Source: Streptosporangiaceae bacterium (GTDB taxonomy: Bacteria > Actinomycetota > Actinomycetes > Streptosporangiales > Streptosporangiaceae). Taken from it: a stretch of 6,350 nt of DNA. The stretch's first letter is position 1. Each line of letters begins with the position of its first letter. Below are positions 1 to 6,332 of this stretch, piece by piece. The notes under the pieces were generated by a model. It did no database searches and was not told the DNA's origin. It was given only the letters and a program-made list of their open reading frames with translations. The DNA is taken from positions 1-6,350 of the forward strand of contig JAICWX010000424.1 in assembly GCA_025934635.1 (NCBI GenBank). The letters run 5' to 3'. Position numbers and translations under genes: made by a program.

Positions 1-48
1 GGCCATCACCTGCCGCAGGTTCCACCGGTAGTCGAGCTTGCGCGTCAT
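1..48 (-). CDS. 5' end of a small protein, probably an integrase-linked HTH regulator (partial)
   Basis: Only the first 16 codons lie in the window, beginning MTRKLDYRWNLRQVMA and running off the left edge. The ATG (48-46) has a good purine-rich ribosome binding site, GGGAGAGG at 59-52, and starts 15 bases after the stop codon of the truncated integrase, so the two belonged to one operon. Small Xre/Cro-type helix-turn-helix proteins with this kind of N-terminus (T-R-x-L-D-Y-R-W-x-L-R) are commonly encoded right after actinobacterial phage-type integrases and are presumed to be DNA-binding regulators. That family assignment comes from memory of the N-terminus and context, because the HTH itself is outside the window. 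The gene reads in the same direction as the recombinase operon, so read-through from the inserted element could reach it. Confidence 0.6.
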   Translation of the reverse strand, partial: MTRKLDYRWNLRQVMA

Positions 49-63
49 CAGCCTCTCCCGTCC

Positions 64-237
64 TCAGCCCGGCTGCCCGAGCGCCGGGGCCAGTGCCTTG
101 CGCAGCGCAGTATTCATGAAGTCGCCGCTGACGTGCGTGTAGATAGCAGTCGAGGTATCGCACCGGTGCCCGACCGCCTCCTGAATGAACCGCCGGTCCA
201 CCCCGTCCTCGGTCAGGTGCGTGACCCACGAGTGCCT
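64..237 (-). pseudogene. C-terminal remnant of an Xer/phage-type tyrosine integrase, interrupted by the element
   Basis: The last ~56 codons of a tyrosine recombinase survive, starting at HSWVTHLTEDGVDRRF and ending ALGQPG followed by TGA (66-64). The fragment contains the final catalytic box: G-H (His codon 168-166) and the nucleophile Tyr in A-I-Y-T-H-V (Tyr codon 141-139). Intact relatives read C-L-R-H-S-[YW]-V-T-H-L here. Upstream of R-H-S (about 237-240) the frame stays open but the translation no longer resembles an integrase, and the HxL half of the HxLR box, the catalytic Arg I and the core-binding domain are missing. No start codon belonging to this gene is visible. The break coincides with a recombination-site-like dyad, so insertion of the neighbouring recombinase element is the simplest explanation. 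The 5' part should lie beyond the right edge of the window. The fragment alone cannot be an active recombinase. Confidence 0.85.
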
Positions 238-251
238 TCTGTTCGCACTCG
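229..251. repeat. Candidate recombination core site (inverted repeat with 9-bp spacer) at the left element junction
   Basis: CGAGTGC (229-235) and GCACTCG (245-251) are perfect inverted copies separated by the 9 bp CTTCTGTTC (236-244). Tyrosine-recombinase core sites are typically two short inverted arms around a 6-9 bp crossover region. The dyad sits exactly where integrase homology ends: the left arm encodes the conserved R-H-S of the remnant and the right arm belongs to the inserted sequence. Calling it an attL-like junction is inference; the sequence shows only the dyad and its position. Confidence 0.5.
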
Positions 252-267
252 CCGTGTGCCGAGGATT

Positions 268-280
268 CGTGTAGCGATTC
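268..280 (+). repeat. Terminal repeat copy A, CGTGTAGCGATTC
   Basis: This copy matches copy B at 328-340 in all but one position and lies exactly 60 bp from it in the same orientation. Its first 12 bases also match the inverted copy at the right end (6332-6321) with a single difference. All three copies differ only at the sixth base (A, G, T). It lies 17 bp inside the candidate core site, a plausible place for a recombinase-binding subterminal repeat. Confidence 0.6.
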
Positions 281-327
281 TGCCTGGTTGATTCGGGTGC
301 GGAAGTTTCGTGCCGATGATGGTCGGC

Positions 328-340
328 CGTGTGGCGATTC
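328..340 (+). repeat. Terminal repeat copy B, CGTGTGGCGATTC
   Basis: This is the second left-end copy of the 12-mer. Similarity to the right-end copy continues a little beyond the core: both have GCTCC shortly after it (at 343-347 here), with a 2-base length difference. A further partial match, GTGTGGCG at 351-358, follows 22 bp after the same octamer in copy B. Confidence 0.6.
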
Positions 341-366
341 CCGCTCCTGGGTGTGGCGCACGTCAT

Positions 367-385
367 GCCGTCAGGAGCCGACGGC
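367..385 (-). other. Hairpin after the last gene of the element operon
   Basis: GCCGTC (367-372) and GACGGC (380-385) form a perfect 6-bp GC-rich stem with a 7-base loop, about 38 bases downstream of the stop codon of the fourth gene on the minus strand. No U-tract follows it on that strand, so it is not a standard intrinsic terminator. It could stabilise the 3' end of the transcript, be part of a protein-binding site, or be chance in GC-rich DNA. Confidence 0.25.
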
Positions 386-422
386 GCGCATCGCGGTCTG
401 GGTTCGCGGGGCTGGATGGTGA

Positions 423-881
423 TCACGGCAGGTGCTGTTCCTCGGTGGGAGGGGCTGGCAGTCGGCGGACGCCGGCGGCCAGCCGGACTTCCTGGCGCAG
501 CCGGGTGATCTCGTTGTGCTGGGCGGCGAGCCGGGCCAGTGCCTGGCCGCGGAATCCGGTGAGCTCGCTGATCGTGGCGTCTGCCCCGGAGAGGCGTTCT
601 TTCAGCCGGGCGATCTCGTCCTTGAGCCGGGCGGCCTGGGCGTCGCGGGGGTCGGGGCGTTCGCCGGCGTCGAGGAGTTCCTTGAGTCTCTTCTCGAACT
701 CGGTGCGCAGGTGGGCGTAAGGGCGGCTGCCGTAGAAGGCGGTGCGGTCGACGCCGGCCGCGAGCGCGAGGGTCTTGACGTCGCATTTCCCGCCGGCCGG
801 GATGTCGCCGTTCAGCAGCCGGGTCATGGCCGCCTTGATCTTCGCCTCGTTGTCGGCGAGCTGCTGCCTGCTGAGCCTCAT
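423..881 (-). CDS. Small HTH plus coiled-coil protein, TnpC/DUF6262-like accessory of the recombinases
   Basis: The product is a 152-aa soluble, highly charged protein. Residues ~33-65 contain a TetR-like helix-turn-helix: D-V-K-T-L-A-L-A-A-G-V-D-R-T-A-F-Y, then aromatic and basic residues. Residues ~60-135 are rich in L, E, R, K and A with heptad spacing (E-K-R-L-K-E-L-L; R-L-K-D-E-I-A-R-L-K-E-R-L; E-I-T-R-L-R-Q-E-V), a likely coiled coil. HTH followed by coiled coil is the make-up of Tn554 TnpC and of the DUF6262-type proteins found after integrase genes. These accessories are not recombinases; Tn554 TnpC affects efficiency and orientation of insertion. The ATG (881-879) overlaps the TGA of the preceding gene as ATGA. 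GGGAG (893-889) lies 7 bases upstream, which fixes the start and suggests translational coupling. The family match is from architecture and position; the HTH could instead be regulatory. Confidence 0.8.
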   Translation of the reverse strand: MRLSRQQLADNEAKIKAAMTRLLNGDIPAGGKCDVKTLALAAGVDRTAFYGSRPYAHLRTEFEKRLKELLDAGERPDPRDAQAARLKDEIARLKERLSGADATISELTGFRGQALARLAAQHNEITRLRQEVRLAAGVRRLPAPPTEEQHLP

Positions 882-3061
882 CCGGTTTCTCCCGCGGCTT
901 CGTCGATTCGCTCAAGGACGCGGGCGGCGCGGTCGTACCCGGCTTCCAGCCGCTTCCTTTCGGCCTTCTGGACCCGGCCGATCTGGCCGAGGAACGTCTT
1001 GGTGCTCTCGGCGTGCTCGGCCCAGACGGGCCGGTGGCAGGGATGATGGGTGGCCTGCGGGCAGCGGGCGGAGTCGCACATTCCGACGAGGGGCTTGTCG
1101 GCGGCCGGGGTTCCCGCGAGCCGGAGGCAGAGCGCCCGGGACGGGTCGGTGAACCAGCAGTAGTTCGCGGTGCCGAGGTGCAGTGTCTGGGCTCGCTTGG
1201 TCATCAGGTTGAGCACGTCGCGGTCGCTGGCCTGTGTCTTGGGCGCCCCGGGGGCGCTGTCGGCGAGCTTGCCGTCGACGTGGGCGAAGAACTCGGTGAG
1301 CTCGCGGGCGCCGGGCCCGGCGGGCATGATGCCCTGCTGGTAGTTGCGGAGCTCGGCCCAGACCAATTCCAGGTTGCGTTCGGACTCGTGCTTGTTGACC
1401 TCGGCGAGCAGTTCGGCCTGCGCGCCGCCCGGGCGGGAGGCGTACCCCTCCGTAGTCGCGACGGCGATGTGCTTCAGGTGCAGTTTCGCGGCTAGGACGC
1501 CGCCGGGCCGGTAGGCGAGCTCGATCGCCAGGGTTCTGCGCAGGGCGCGGAGGCTGACCGGGTCGTCCGGGACGGGGGCGAGGCCGAGCCGCTGGCCGGA
1601 GGGGCCGTTGACCCAGTTCCGGAACCAGGTCCAGCGGACGTCGAACGCGAAACGTCCCAGCAGCGGCTTGCCCGGCCGGGGGTCGTCGTGGAGACGCACC
1701 AGGAGCTGGGCCGCCTGGTAGGCGGGCTCTATGACGACCCACTCGTCGGGTGTCCCGCCGAGCGGCTGGCCCTTGACGACCTTGCTGGCCAGCCGGTAGC
1801 GGACGAGGCCGTCCCCGTAGTGCTCTGGCGGGCGGCAGCACCCGGTTTCCAGTTCCATCAGCTCCGACGAGCGCATCCCTGATACCGCGGCGAGGAGGGC
1901 GATCGAGGCGGTGCGGACGATTCCGGTCAGGGCGACCGCCTCCAGCCGGTCCAGCGGCAGCGTCCACGGGGCGGTGCCTTCCCCGTCGGCGCGGTCGACG
2001 GCAGGTGAGTTGCGTCCGAACGGCTTTTCCGCCCCGACGATGTCCAGCGTTTCCTCGATCCGGCGCCGCATGCCCGGTATCCACTGGCGCCAGAACTGGG
2101 TGAAGCCGGCCTGCCGGGCGATCAGGCCCAGGGAGAGCCGGGCCAGCGGGTCGCCGGGTGACCAGCCGACTTCCAGCCGGTTCCGGATGACGTGATCATC
2201 GGCCACCGGCAGCGGTTCTCCCCGCTGCTCGTAGCCTTCGAGCACCTGCGTGATCTGTCCGGCGGGCAGCGCAGCGGACAGGACGTGATCGCCGTGCTTG
2301 AGGGACCACTTCCGGTCGGCGTCCCTGACCTGCTCTAGCAGTCCGGTTGCATGCGGGCCAATGGTGCCCGTCAGGTAGAGGGCGGCGGCTAGCAGCGGCT
2401 GCAGGACAGCGTCGCCGACGGGCGGTGTCTTGTTCTGCTTGGCTCCGTGCGGCATCTCGGCGACGACCGAGGGGGCGGCTCCTTTCCAGGGCCGCAGGCT
2501 TGGGGCGACGGTGTCGGCGGTGAACAGTTCCCGGTGGGTGACCAGGTCAGCGATGGCCTGGGCGGCAGCCCGGCGGGTGGCAGGGCTGCGTTCGCCGACC
2601 ACGGTGCCGTTCTCGTCGAGCAGGTAGCGGCGGTGGGCCATCCATTTCTCGCAGCGCTCGTCGTCGATGTCGGCGAGGCTGGTCGCGTCCTGGGCGTCCA
2701 GCCAGCTCAGGAGCCGTGTCAGCTCTGCGAGCCGGGCGAACGCGGTCGTCAGGTGCAGCGGGGTCCGGTAGGCGTGCGGCAGGATGATCACGGCCTCGTG
2801 CCGGGGTGCGAGCATGGCCATGATCTGTTCCTTGGCGACGAGCCGCCAGTCGCCGCGGGTGATCGCGGCGAAGTCGAACCGGCGGTTGACCTTGGCCATC
2901 TGGTTGGGCAGGCCGGCGACCTCGGTGAAGTCCCACATGTCGTCGTCGAACACGGGACGTGCCGTGCCGTCGGGCAGGACGAGCCCGGCCTCGCGGCAGA
3001 CGCCGGCGCCCGCGAACGGCGACTGGCGGGGGCCGGCGGCGCGGGCCAGTGCGGTTGTCAT
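878..3061 (-). CDS. Third tyrosine recombinase/integrase of the trio, large, with Cys/His-rich C-terminus
   Basis: The product is a 727-aa protein, about twice the size of a Xer recombinase. A long N-terminal region (~1-370) is of unrecognised fold. The catalytic domain follows: S-G-M-R-S-S-E-L with Arg I at R397; the likely beta-hairpin Lys is K430 (V-V-K-G-Q); the box II position reads R505-A-L-R508-R-T, so the usual His of HxxR is Arg; H531 and the nucleophile Y540 lie in K-H-I-A-V-A-T-T-E-G-Y. Past residue 580 a C-terminal extension has a Cys/His cluster (C635, C645, C662, C667, H672, H673, C675, H676), probably metal-binding. Large recombinases with such tails occur as the last recombinase of Tn554/RIT-like units. 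The ATG (3061-3059) overlaps the preceding stop (ATGA) and has GAGGAG (complement of 3070-3075) 8 bases upstream. The frame is also open far upstream through the preceding gene, a GC-rich artefact. The gene is expected to act in the cytoplasm on the element's ends. Confidence 0.9.
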   Translation of the reverse strand: MTTALARAAGPRQSPFAGAGVCREAGLVLPDGTARPVFDDDMWDFTEVAGLPNQMAKVNRRFDFAAITRGDWRLVAKEQIMAMLAPRHEAVIILPHAYRTPLHLTTAFARLAELTRLLSWLDAQDATSLADIDDERCEKWMAHRRYLLDENGTVVGERSPATRRAAAQAIADLVTHRELFTADTVAPSLRPWKGAAPSVVAEMPHGAKQNKTPPVGDAVLQPLLAAALYLTGTIGPHATGLLEQVRDADRKWSLKHGDHVLSAALPAGQITQVLEGYEQRGEPLPVADDHVIRNRLEVGWSPGDPLARLSLGLIARQAGFTQFWRQWIPGMRRRIEETLDIVGAEKPFGRNSPAVDRADGEGTAPWTLPLDRLEAVALTGIVRTASIALLAAVSGMRSSELMELETGCCRPPEHYGDGLVRYRLASKVVKGQPLGGTPDEWVVIEPAYQAAQLLVRLHDDPRPGKPLLGRFAFDVRWTWFRNWVNGPSGQRLGLAPVPDDPVSLRALRRTLAIELAYRPGGVLAAKLHLKHIAVATTEGYASRPGGAQAELLAEVNKHESERNLELVWAELRNYQQGIMPAGPGARELTEFFAHVDGKLADSAPGAPKTQASDRDVLNLMTKRAQTLHLGTANYCWFTDPSRALCLRLAGTPAADKPLVGMCDSARCPQATHHPCHRPVWAEHAESTKTFLGQIGRVQKAERKRLEAGYDRAARVLERIDEAAGETG

Positions 3062-4782
3062 ATGGTGAGCTCCTCGGGGCGCAGGGGGATCTCGTCGTCG
3101 CGGTCGCCGACGCTCGCGGCGGCGCGGGTCACGACGGCCGGGTCGAAGCGGTCCAGCACCTGGCCGACCCGCTGGGAGTAGGGGCCGAACACGGCCATGA
3201 ACTGGGCGGCGGGCATCTGCTGCCACTGGCGGGAGAAGAACGCTTTCAGCCGCAGCAGGTTCGGCGCGTGCCTCGGGGCGAACACCGCCAGCGGGCAGAG
3301 CAGGCAGACCCACGGCCTGGCCGGGCAGGGCTTGCCGGGCGGGCCGTGCAGGCCGGACAGTTGGTCGGCGCAGGCGGCGGTGAACACGTCCCGTTCCCCG
3401 CCGGCGAGCTCGGCGATCACCGTGCCGTCGAGCCCGAGCGATGCGACCAGCTCCGGGTAGCCGCGGGCCAGCGAGGCGGCGTCCTCGGCGGAGACCACCG
3501 TCGGCGGGAGTGCCCTGCGCAGCAGGTCGTGCTGGGCGTCTTCGACGATCGCCTCGGCTGCCTGCCGCTGGGACGGCGTGGTGGCCGTCAGGTAGTGGTC
3601 GCCTTCGACTTCCGGGGAGTGGTTCGGGTCGATGGTCGCCCGGCCGCGGCCGGCCCAGGTCCTCTTGTCCCGCATCGACTGGTGGGTGGTGCGGATCCGG
3701 GACCGGTGGACCTTCAGCGGGCCACCGTCGTCGCCGGTCACCCCGTGCCGTTCGATCCAGCGCTGGACCGCGACCCGTCCGGCTGCCCCGCCCCTGTCCC
3801 AGATCCGGGTGCCGCCGGGCTTGTTCAGCCGGAGCCACAGGTCGCTGCGGCATTCCGGGCTGGCGTGGCTGCGCAGCAGTGCCGAGTGGGACAGCCACTG
3901 CTCGAGCAGCCGGACAGCCCGGCGGGGAAGGTTCAGGCTCTCGGCGGCCGTCCGGCCCTTGACATAGGACAGCAGGATGACGGAGTCGCCCGCCCAGTCG
4001 ATGTCGCCGGTCGTCAGGTCGTCGATGCCGTCCGGGACGATGCCGGAGCAGATGCCGAACAGCAGCCGGTAGGCGATCACCGTGTCCAGGCCCGGGAACA
4101 GGTCGCGGCTGGCTTCCAGGACTCCGCCGCGCTGGCGGACCACGTTCTCCGAGCAGCCCAGGTGCTCTCCGAACGCGGCGATGCCGACAGGGCCCGTCCT
4201 CGCCAGCAGCCAGCGCAGGTTGTCCCCGCTCCAGCCGTGCTCGCGGGGATGGCGGCCCCGGCCGGCGGCGGCCAGGGCGTTCTTGTGCGCGGCGAACGAC
4301 TCGCCGACCGCCGATTCGCAGGCGCTGGCCAGGCGTGCCCACTCGGCCTCGGAATACGGCGGCAGCTGACGATGGTTGCGCTGCGGGTTGAAGGCCCGGC
4401 CGGCGGCGAGCTCGGCCACGCCGGCGTCCAGGGTGCCGCCCGCGGCCTGGAATCCCTGAAGCATCCGGCGGGTGCATGCCTCCCTCGGGCCTGGGGCGGC
4501 CATCCAGTACCGGGCCGCCTGCGCCCGCCGGAGCCCGGACGCGCCCCCGGAGAACCCGGCGGCGGCCAGCTGACGGGCCATGTGCCGGACCGACGCCACG
4601 TAGTGCTCGACCGAGCCGGCCGCGTCGACCGTCCCGTGCGGGTGAACCAGCTCGGCCAGCCCTGTCAGCAGGTCCCTTGCCAGCTCCGGGCAGGGCAGCC
4701 CGCCAAGGGCGAACCTGGCGGACGTGCCGTCGCTGAACGTGCACGCGATGCCCAGCGGTTCCCGGGTGACCTCGGCGGGCAT
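3058..4782 (-). CDS. Second tyrosine recombinase/integrase of the trio, with an apparently missing catalytic Arg I
   Basis: The product is a 574-aa protein. An alpha-helical N-terminal half (~1-225) probably binds DNA. The C-terminal catalytic domain shows a beta-hairpin Lys (K275 in S-Y-V-K-G-R), an HxxR box (H359-R-S-R362), a second His (H388 in P-N-H-S-P) and a Tyr nucleophile (Y397 in G-D-H-Y-L). At the place of the usual T-G-L-R box it reads S246-G-I-V-P-D-G-I, with Val where Arg I is expected, so strand cleavage by this subunit may be weak, absent, or need a partner. Residues 486-505 form C-x6-C-x2-C-x8-H inside a longer C-terminal extension (to 574), possibly metal-binding. ATG (4782-4780) overlaps the previous TGA by one base (TGATG), with GGGGA (4793-4789) 6 bases upstream, so translation is likely coupled. 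Position and size fit the middle recombinase of RIT-type units. Assignment to the tyrosine-recombinase fold is firm; activity is not. Confidence 0.9.
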   Translation of the reverse strand: MPAEVTREPLGIACTFSDGTSARFALGGLPCPELARDLLTGLAELVHPHGTVDAAGSVEHYVASVRHMARQLAAAGFSGGASGLRRAQAARYWMAAPGPREACTRRMLQGFQAAGGTLDAGVAELAAGRAFNPQRNHRQLPPYSEAEWARLASACESAVGESFAAHKNALAAAGRGRHPREHGWSGDNLRWLLARTGPVGIAAFGEHLGCSENVVRQRGGVLEASRDLFPGLDTVIAYRLLFGICSGIVPDGIDDLTTGDIDWAGDSVILLSYVKGRTAAESLNLPRRAVRLLEQWLSHSALLRSHASPECRSDLWLRLNKPGGTRIWDRGGAAGRVAVQRWIERHGVTGDDGGPLKVHRSRIRTTHQSMRDKRTWAGRGRATIDPNHSPEVEGDHYLTATTPSQRQAAEAIVEDAQHDLLRRALPPTVVSAEDAASLARGYPELVASLGLDGTVIAELAGGERDVFTAACADQLSGLHGPPGKPCPARPWVCLLCPLAVFAPRHAPNLLRLKAFFSRQWQQMPAAQFMAVFGPYSQRVGQVLDRFDPAVVTRAAASVGDRDDEIPLRPEELTI

Positions 4783-6242
4783 CAGGCGTCCCCGCCGTCT
4801 CCGCGGAACTCCGCTCCGGCTTCCTGCTCGGCCGCCCGCTCGTCCATCAGCCCGCTGCCGGCGCCGACGTTCTCGTAGGCATCCCGGTAGATGCGAGTGG
4901 TGTCCAGGCGGCGCAGGTACTTTTCCGTGGTCAGCACCGTCGAGTGTCCGAGGAGGTCCCGCAGCACAAGCAGCGGGTCCGCCTTGGACAGGTAGAACAC
5001 CAGAGCGGCGTCGGCGTCGGTGCCCTTCACCATCTTGGCGGCCTGCCGGTAGTGCCCGGTTACCAGGTATTCCAGGGTCCGCATGGAGAAGGTGTGCCTT
5101 AGCCGGTGGGGCGTCACGTGCGGGAACCGCGGCTCGGAGGCGGCCCGGATCCGGTCCGACGCCCGCTCGAACACCGTCGCCCAGGCGGTGAACGGGCCGC
5201 CGCCGTTCTTCACCGCCAGCAGGCACGACCCGCCGCCTGGCGCGACCAGCCGGCGCCGCTCGCCCGGGGTGAGCGTGTCCCACCGGCGGCGGACGCCGTT
5301 GACCCTGCCGCCCCGCTCGTCGGGGTCGGCCACCAGCAGCGGCTCGCCCCACTTCGCCGGAGGCCGCCACCTCGAGCCGTCCGCCGTGGCGGCGCGGTCG
5401 AGCTCCAGGTAGCGGTGCGTCTCGGCCAGCGCGTCATAGGAGACCCACGTGGTGCGGAACTTACGGCCCTTGGTCACCCCGGCCGGCACCGGGAACGGAA
5501 CCGGCATCGCCGTCGGCCTGGCGGGAAGCGCAGGGACCTCCCAGGGCAGCAGGTAGGTGAACTCCTGCCGGCGCAGCCCGGTGGCCAGCGCCAGCCCCGC
5601 GACGGCGGCGTTCCGGGCCAGCTCCCGGCCGTGATAGCCCGCGTCAGCGGTCCCGCAGGGTTCCAGCCCGCGCAGGCCGGCCAGGAACATCGCGGTGAAG
5701 TCCGGCTCCAGGTACCCGATCGTGACATGCGGTTTCGGTGTCCGCCGCACCGCCAGGTCCACCCGGACCTCACGGCCCGTCCCGGCGAACAGCGCCCGCG
5801 CCGTCCGGTAGGTGAACGGCTCGGCCTGCGCGTGGCCCTCGTCCATCGCCCACCGGTAGAACAGCGACAGGATGCTCATGTGCCGGCCCCACGTCGTGGC
5901 CGAGAACCGCTGCCGGGCCGGCCCGGCAGCCCGGTGCTCTGCATACCGGCTCAGCCCGGCCTTCAGCCGCTCGCGCGAGTCGAACACCCCGACACCGTGC
6001 AGCCCCAGGAACTCGATCCACTCCTTGACCGCCCGCGCGTATGCCTCCCACGTGGCCGGCGACGGGGCACCGCTGGCCGGCAGCTCCCGCAGCCACTGGT
6101 TCACGGCCACCACGGGGCGGGGAGCGCCAGGCCCGTCATCGAACAGGAGGTCGTCGTCGACCAGGACCGGCATCCGCTCGGGGACCAGCGGCCGGCTCGC
6201 GATGTCCCAGGACTCCCAGCCCCGGGACGAGAAGAAGCTCAT
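4782..6242 (-). CDS. First tyrosine recombinase/integrase of the trio, full catalytic set
   Basis: The product is a 486-aa site-specific recombinase that would break and rejoin DNA through a 3'-phosphotyrosine. Residues ~43-145 form a SAM-like core-binding domain (N-Q-W-L-R-E-L-P...W-E-A-Y-A-R...W-G-R-H-M-S-I-L-S-L-F-Y-R-W). The catalytic domain holds Arg I R224 (A-T-G-L-R-R-Q-E), Lys K258 or K261 (V-T-K-G-R-K), H379-R-L-R382, H433 (L-L-G-H-S) and Tyr Y442 (T-T-E-K-Y-L). It is longer than a Xer protein mainly through an insert between Lys and HxLR (~285-375). It heads the operon and is the best candidate for the main catalytic subunit. The ATG at 6242-6240 is preferred; an in-frame GTG at 6269 would add 9 residues (495 aa). 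Neither has a clear Shine-Dalgarno sequence, unlike the downstream genes, so the start is uncertain and initiation may be weak or close to the transcript end. Confidence 0.93.
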   Translation of the reverse strand: MSFFSSRGWESWDIASRPLVPERMPVLVDDDLLFDDGPGAPRPVVAVNQWLRELPASGAPSPATWEAYARAVKEWIEFLGLHGVGVFDSRERLKAGLSRYAEHRAAGPARQRFSATTWGRHMSILSLFYRWAMDEGHAQAEPFTYRTARALFAGTGREVRVDLAVRRTPKPHVTIGYLEPDFTAMFLAGLRGLEPCGTADAGYHGRELARNAAVAGLALATGLRRQEFTYLLPWEVPALPARPTAMPVPFPVPAGVTKGRKFRTTWVSYDALAETHRYLELDRAATADGSRWRPPAKWGEPLLVADPDERGGRVNGVRRRWDTLTPGERRRLVAPGGGSCLLAVKNGGGPFTAWATVFERASDRIRAASEPRFPHVTPHRLRHTFSMRTLEYLVTGHYRQAAKMVKGTDADAALVFYLSKADPLLVLRDLLGHSTVLTTEKYLRRLDTTRIYRDAYENVGAGSGLMDERAAEQEAGAEFRGDGGDA

Positions 6243-6297
6243 GATCACGAACCGGAACGATAGAAACACGACACAGCCCGCCGCAGCCGGAAACCAC

Positions 6298-6320
6298 AGC
6301 TCCCCCAGTGCTCCGGAGCT
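6298..6320. repeat. Palindromic/dyad element beside the right terminal repeat
   Basis: GCTCCGGAGC (6310-6319) is a perfect 10-bp palindrome. AGCTCC (6298-6303) and GGAGCT (6315-6320) also form an inverted pair. The dyad abuts the inverted 12-mer at 6321. It could be an operator, a bend or binding site for a recombinase or the TnpC-like protein, or chance. Confidence 0.35.
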
Positions 6321-6332
6321 AATCGCAACACG
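6321..6332 (-). repeat. Inverted terminal repeat copy, CGTGTTGCGATT on the minus strand
   Basis: On the plus strand this reads AATCGCAACACG. Its reverse complement differs from each of the two left-end copies at one position only, the sixth base. It lies in inverse orientation to them and at the opposite, upstream end of the recombinase operon, as expected of terminal inverted repeats bound by the element's recombinases. Confidence 0.6.

Larger units (their letters stand above)
238..422. other. Left non-coding end of the element
   Basis: About 185 bases between the integrase remnant and the stop codon of the fourth element gene contain no supportable gene. They hold the right arm of the junction dyad (245-251), two direct copies of a 12-mer that also occurs inverted at the other end (268-279 and 328-339), a partial related copy (GTGTGGCG at 351-358), and a hairpin at 367-385. 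This is the density of short repeats expected of a recombinase-binding terminal region. Confidence 0.55.

Noticed and set aside
367..385. Rho-independent terminator
   Set aside because: The stem is good but no run of T follows on the minus strand, so it is listed only as a hairpin.
64..915. Reading the integrase remnant as a full 283-aa protein
   Set aside because: Only the last ~56 codons resemble an integrase; the rest overlaps the 152-aa gene in another frame and is low-complexity Arg/Pro sequence.
432..1046. Plus-strand open frame of 204 codons
   Set aside because: It is antisense to the coiled-coil gene and the end of the third recombinase, with no supporting motif or ribosome binding site.
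878..4744. Single 1288-codon minus-strand open frame that would fuse the third recombinase to upstream sequence
   Set aside because: The extra N-terminal part is an alternative-frame reading of the second recombinase, is extremely Arg/Pro/Gly-rich with no domain sense, and the internal ATG at 3061 has a good ribosome binding site and the usual stop/start overlap.
2959..4878. Long plus-strand open frame (639 codons) antisense to the second recombinase
   Set aside because: It is antisense to a gene with clear recombinase motifs, its translation is repetitive Gly/Ala/Arg/Pro composition typical of GC-rich shadows, and no domain is recognisable.
3058..5370. Upstream extension of the second recombinase frame into the first gene
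   Set aside because: The extension is low-complexity, GC-rich alternative-frame sequence; the TGATG overlap and GGGGA site support the start at 4782.
5106..6263. Plus-strand open frame (385 codons) antisense to the first recombinase
   Set aside because: This is a GC-skew shadow of a gene with a complete catalytic set; its composition is Arg/Pro/Gly-rich with no motif.
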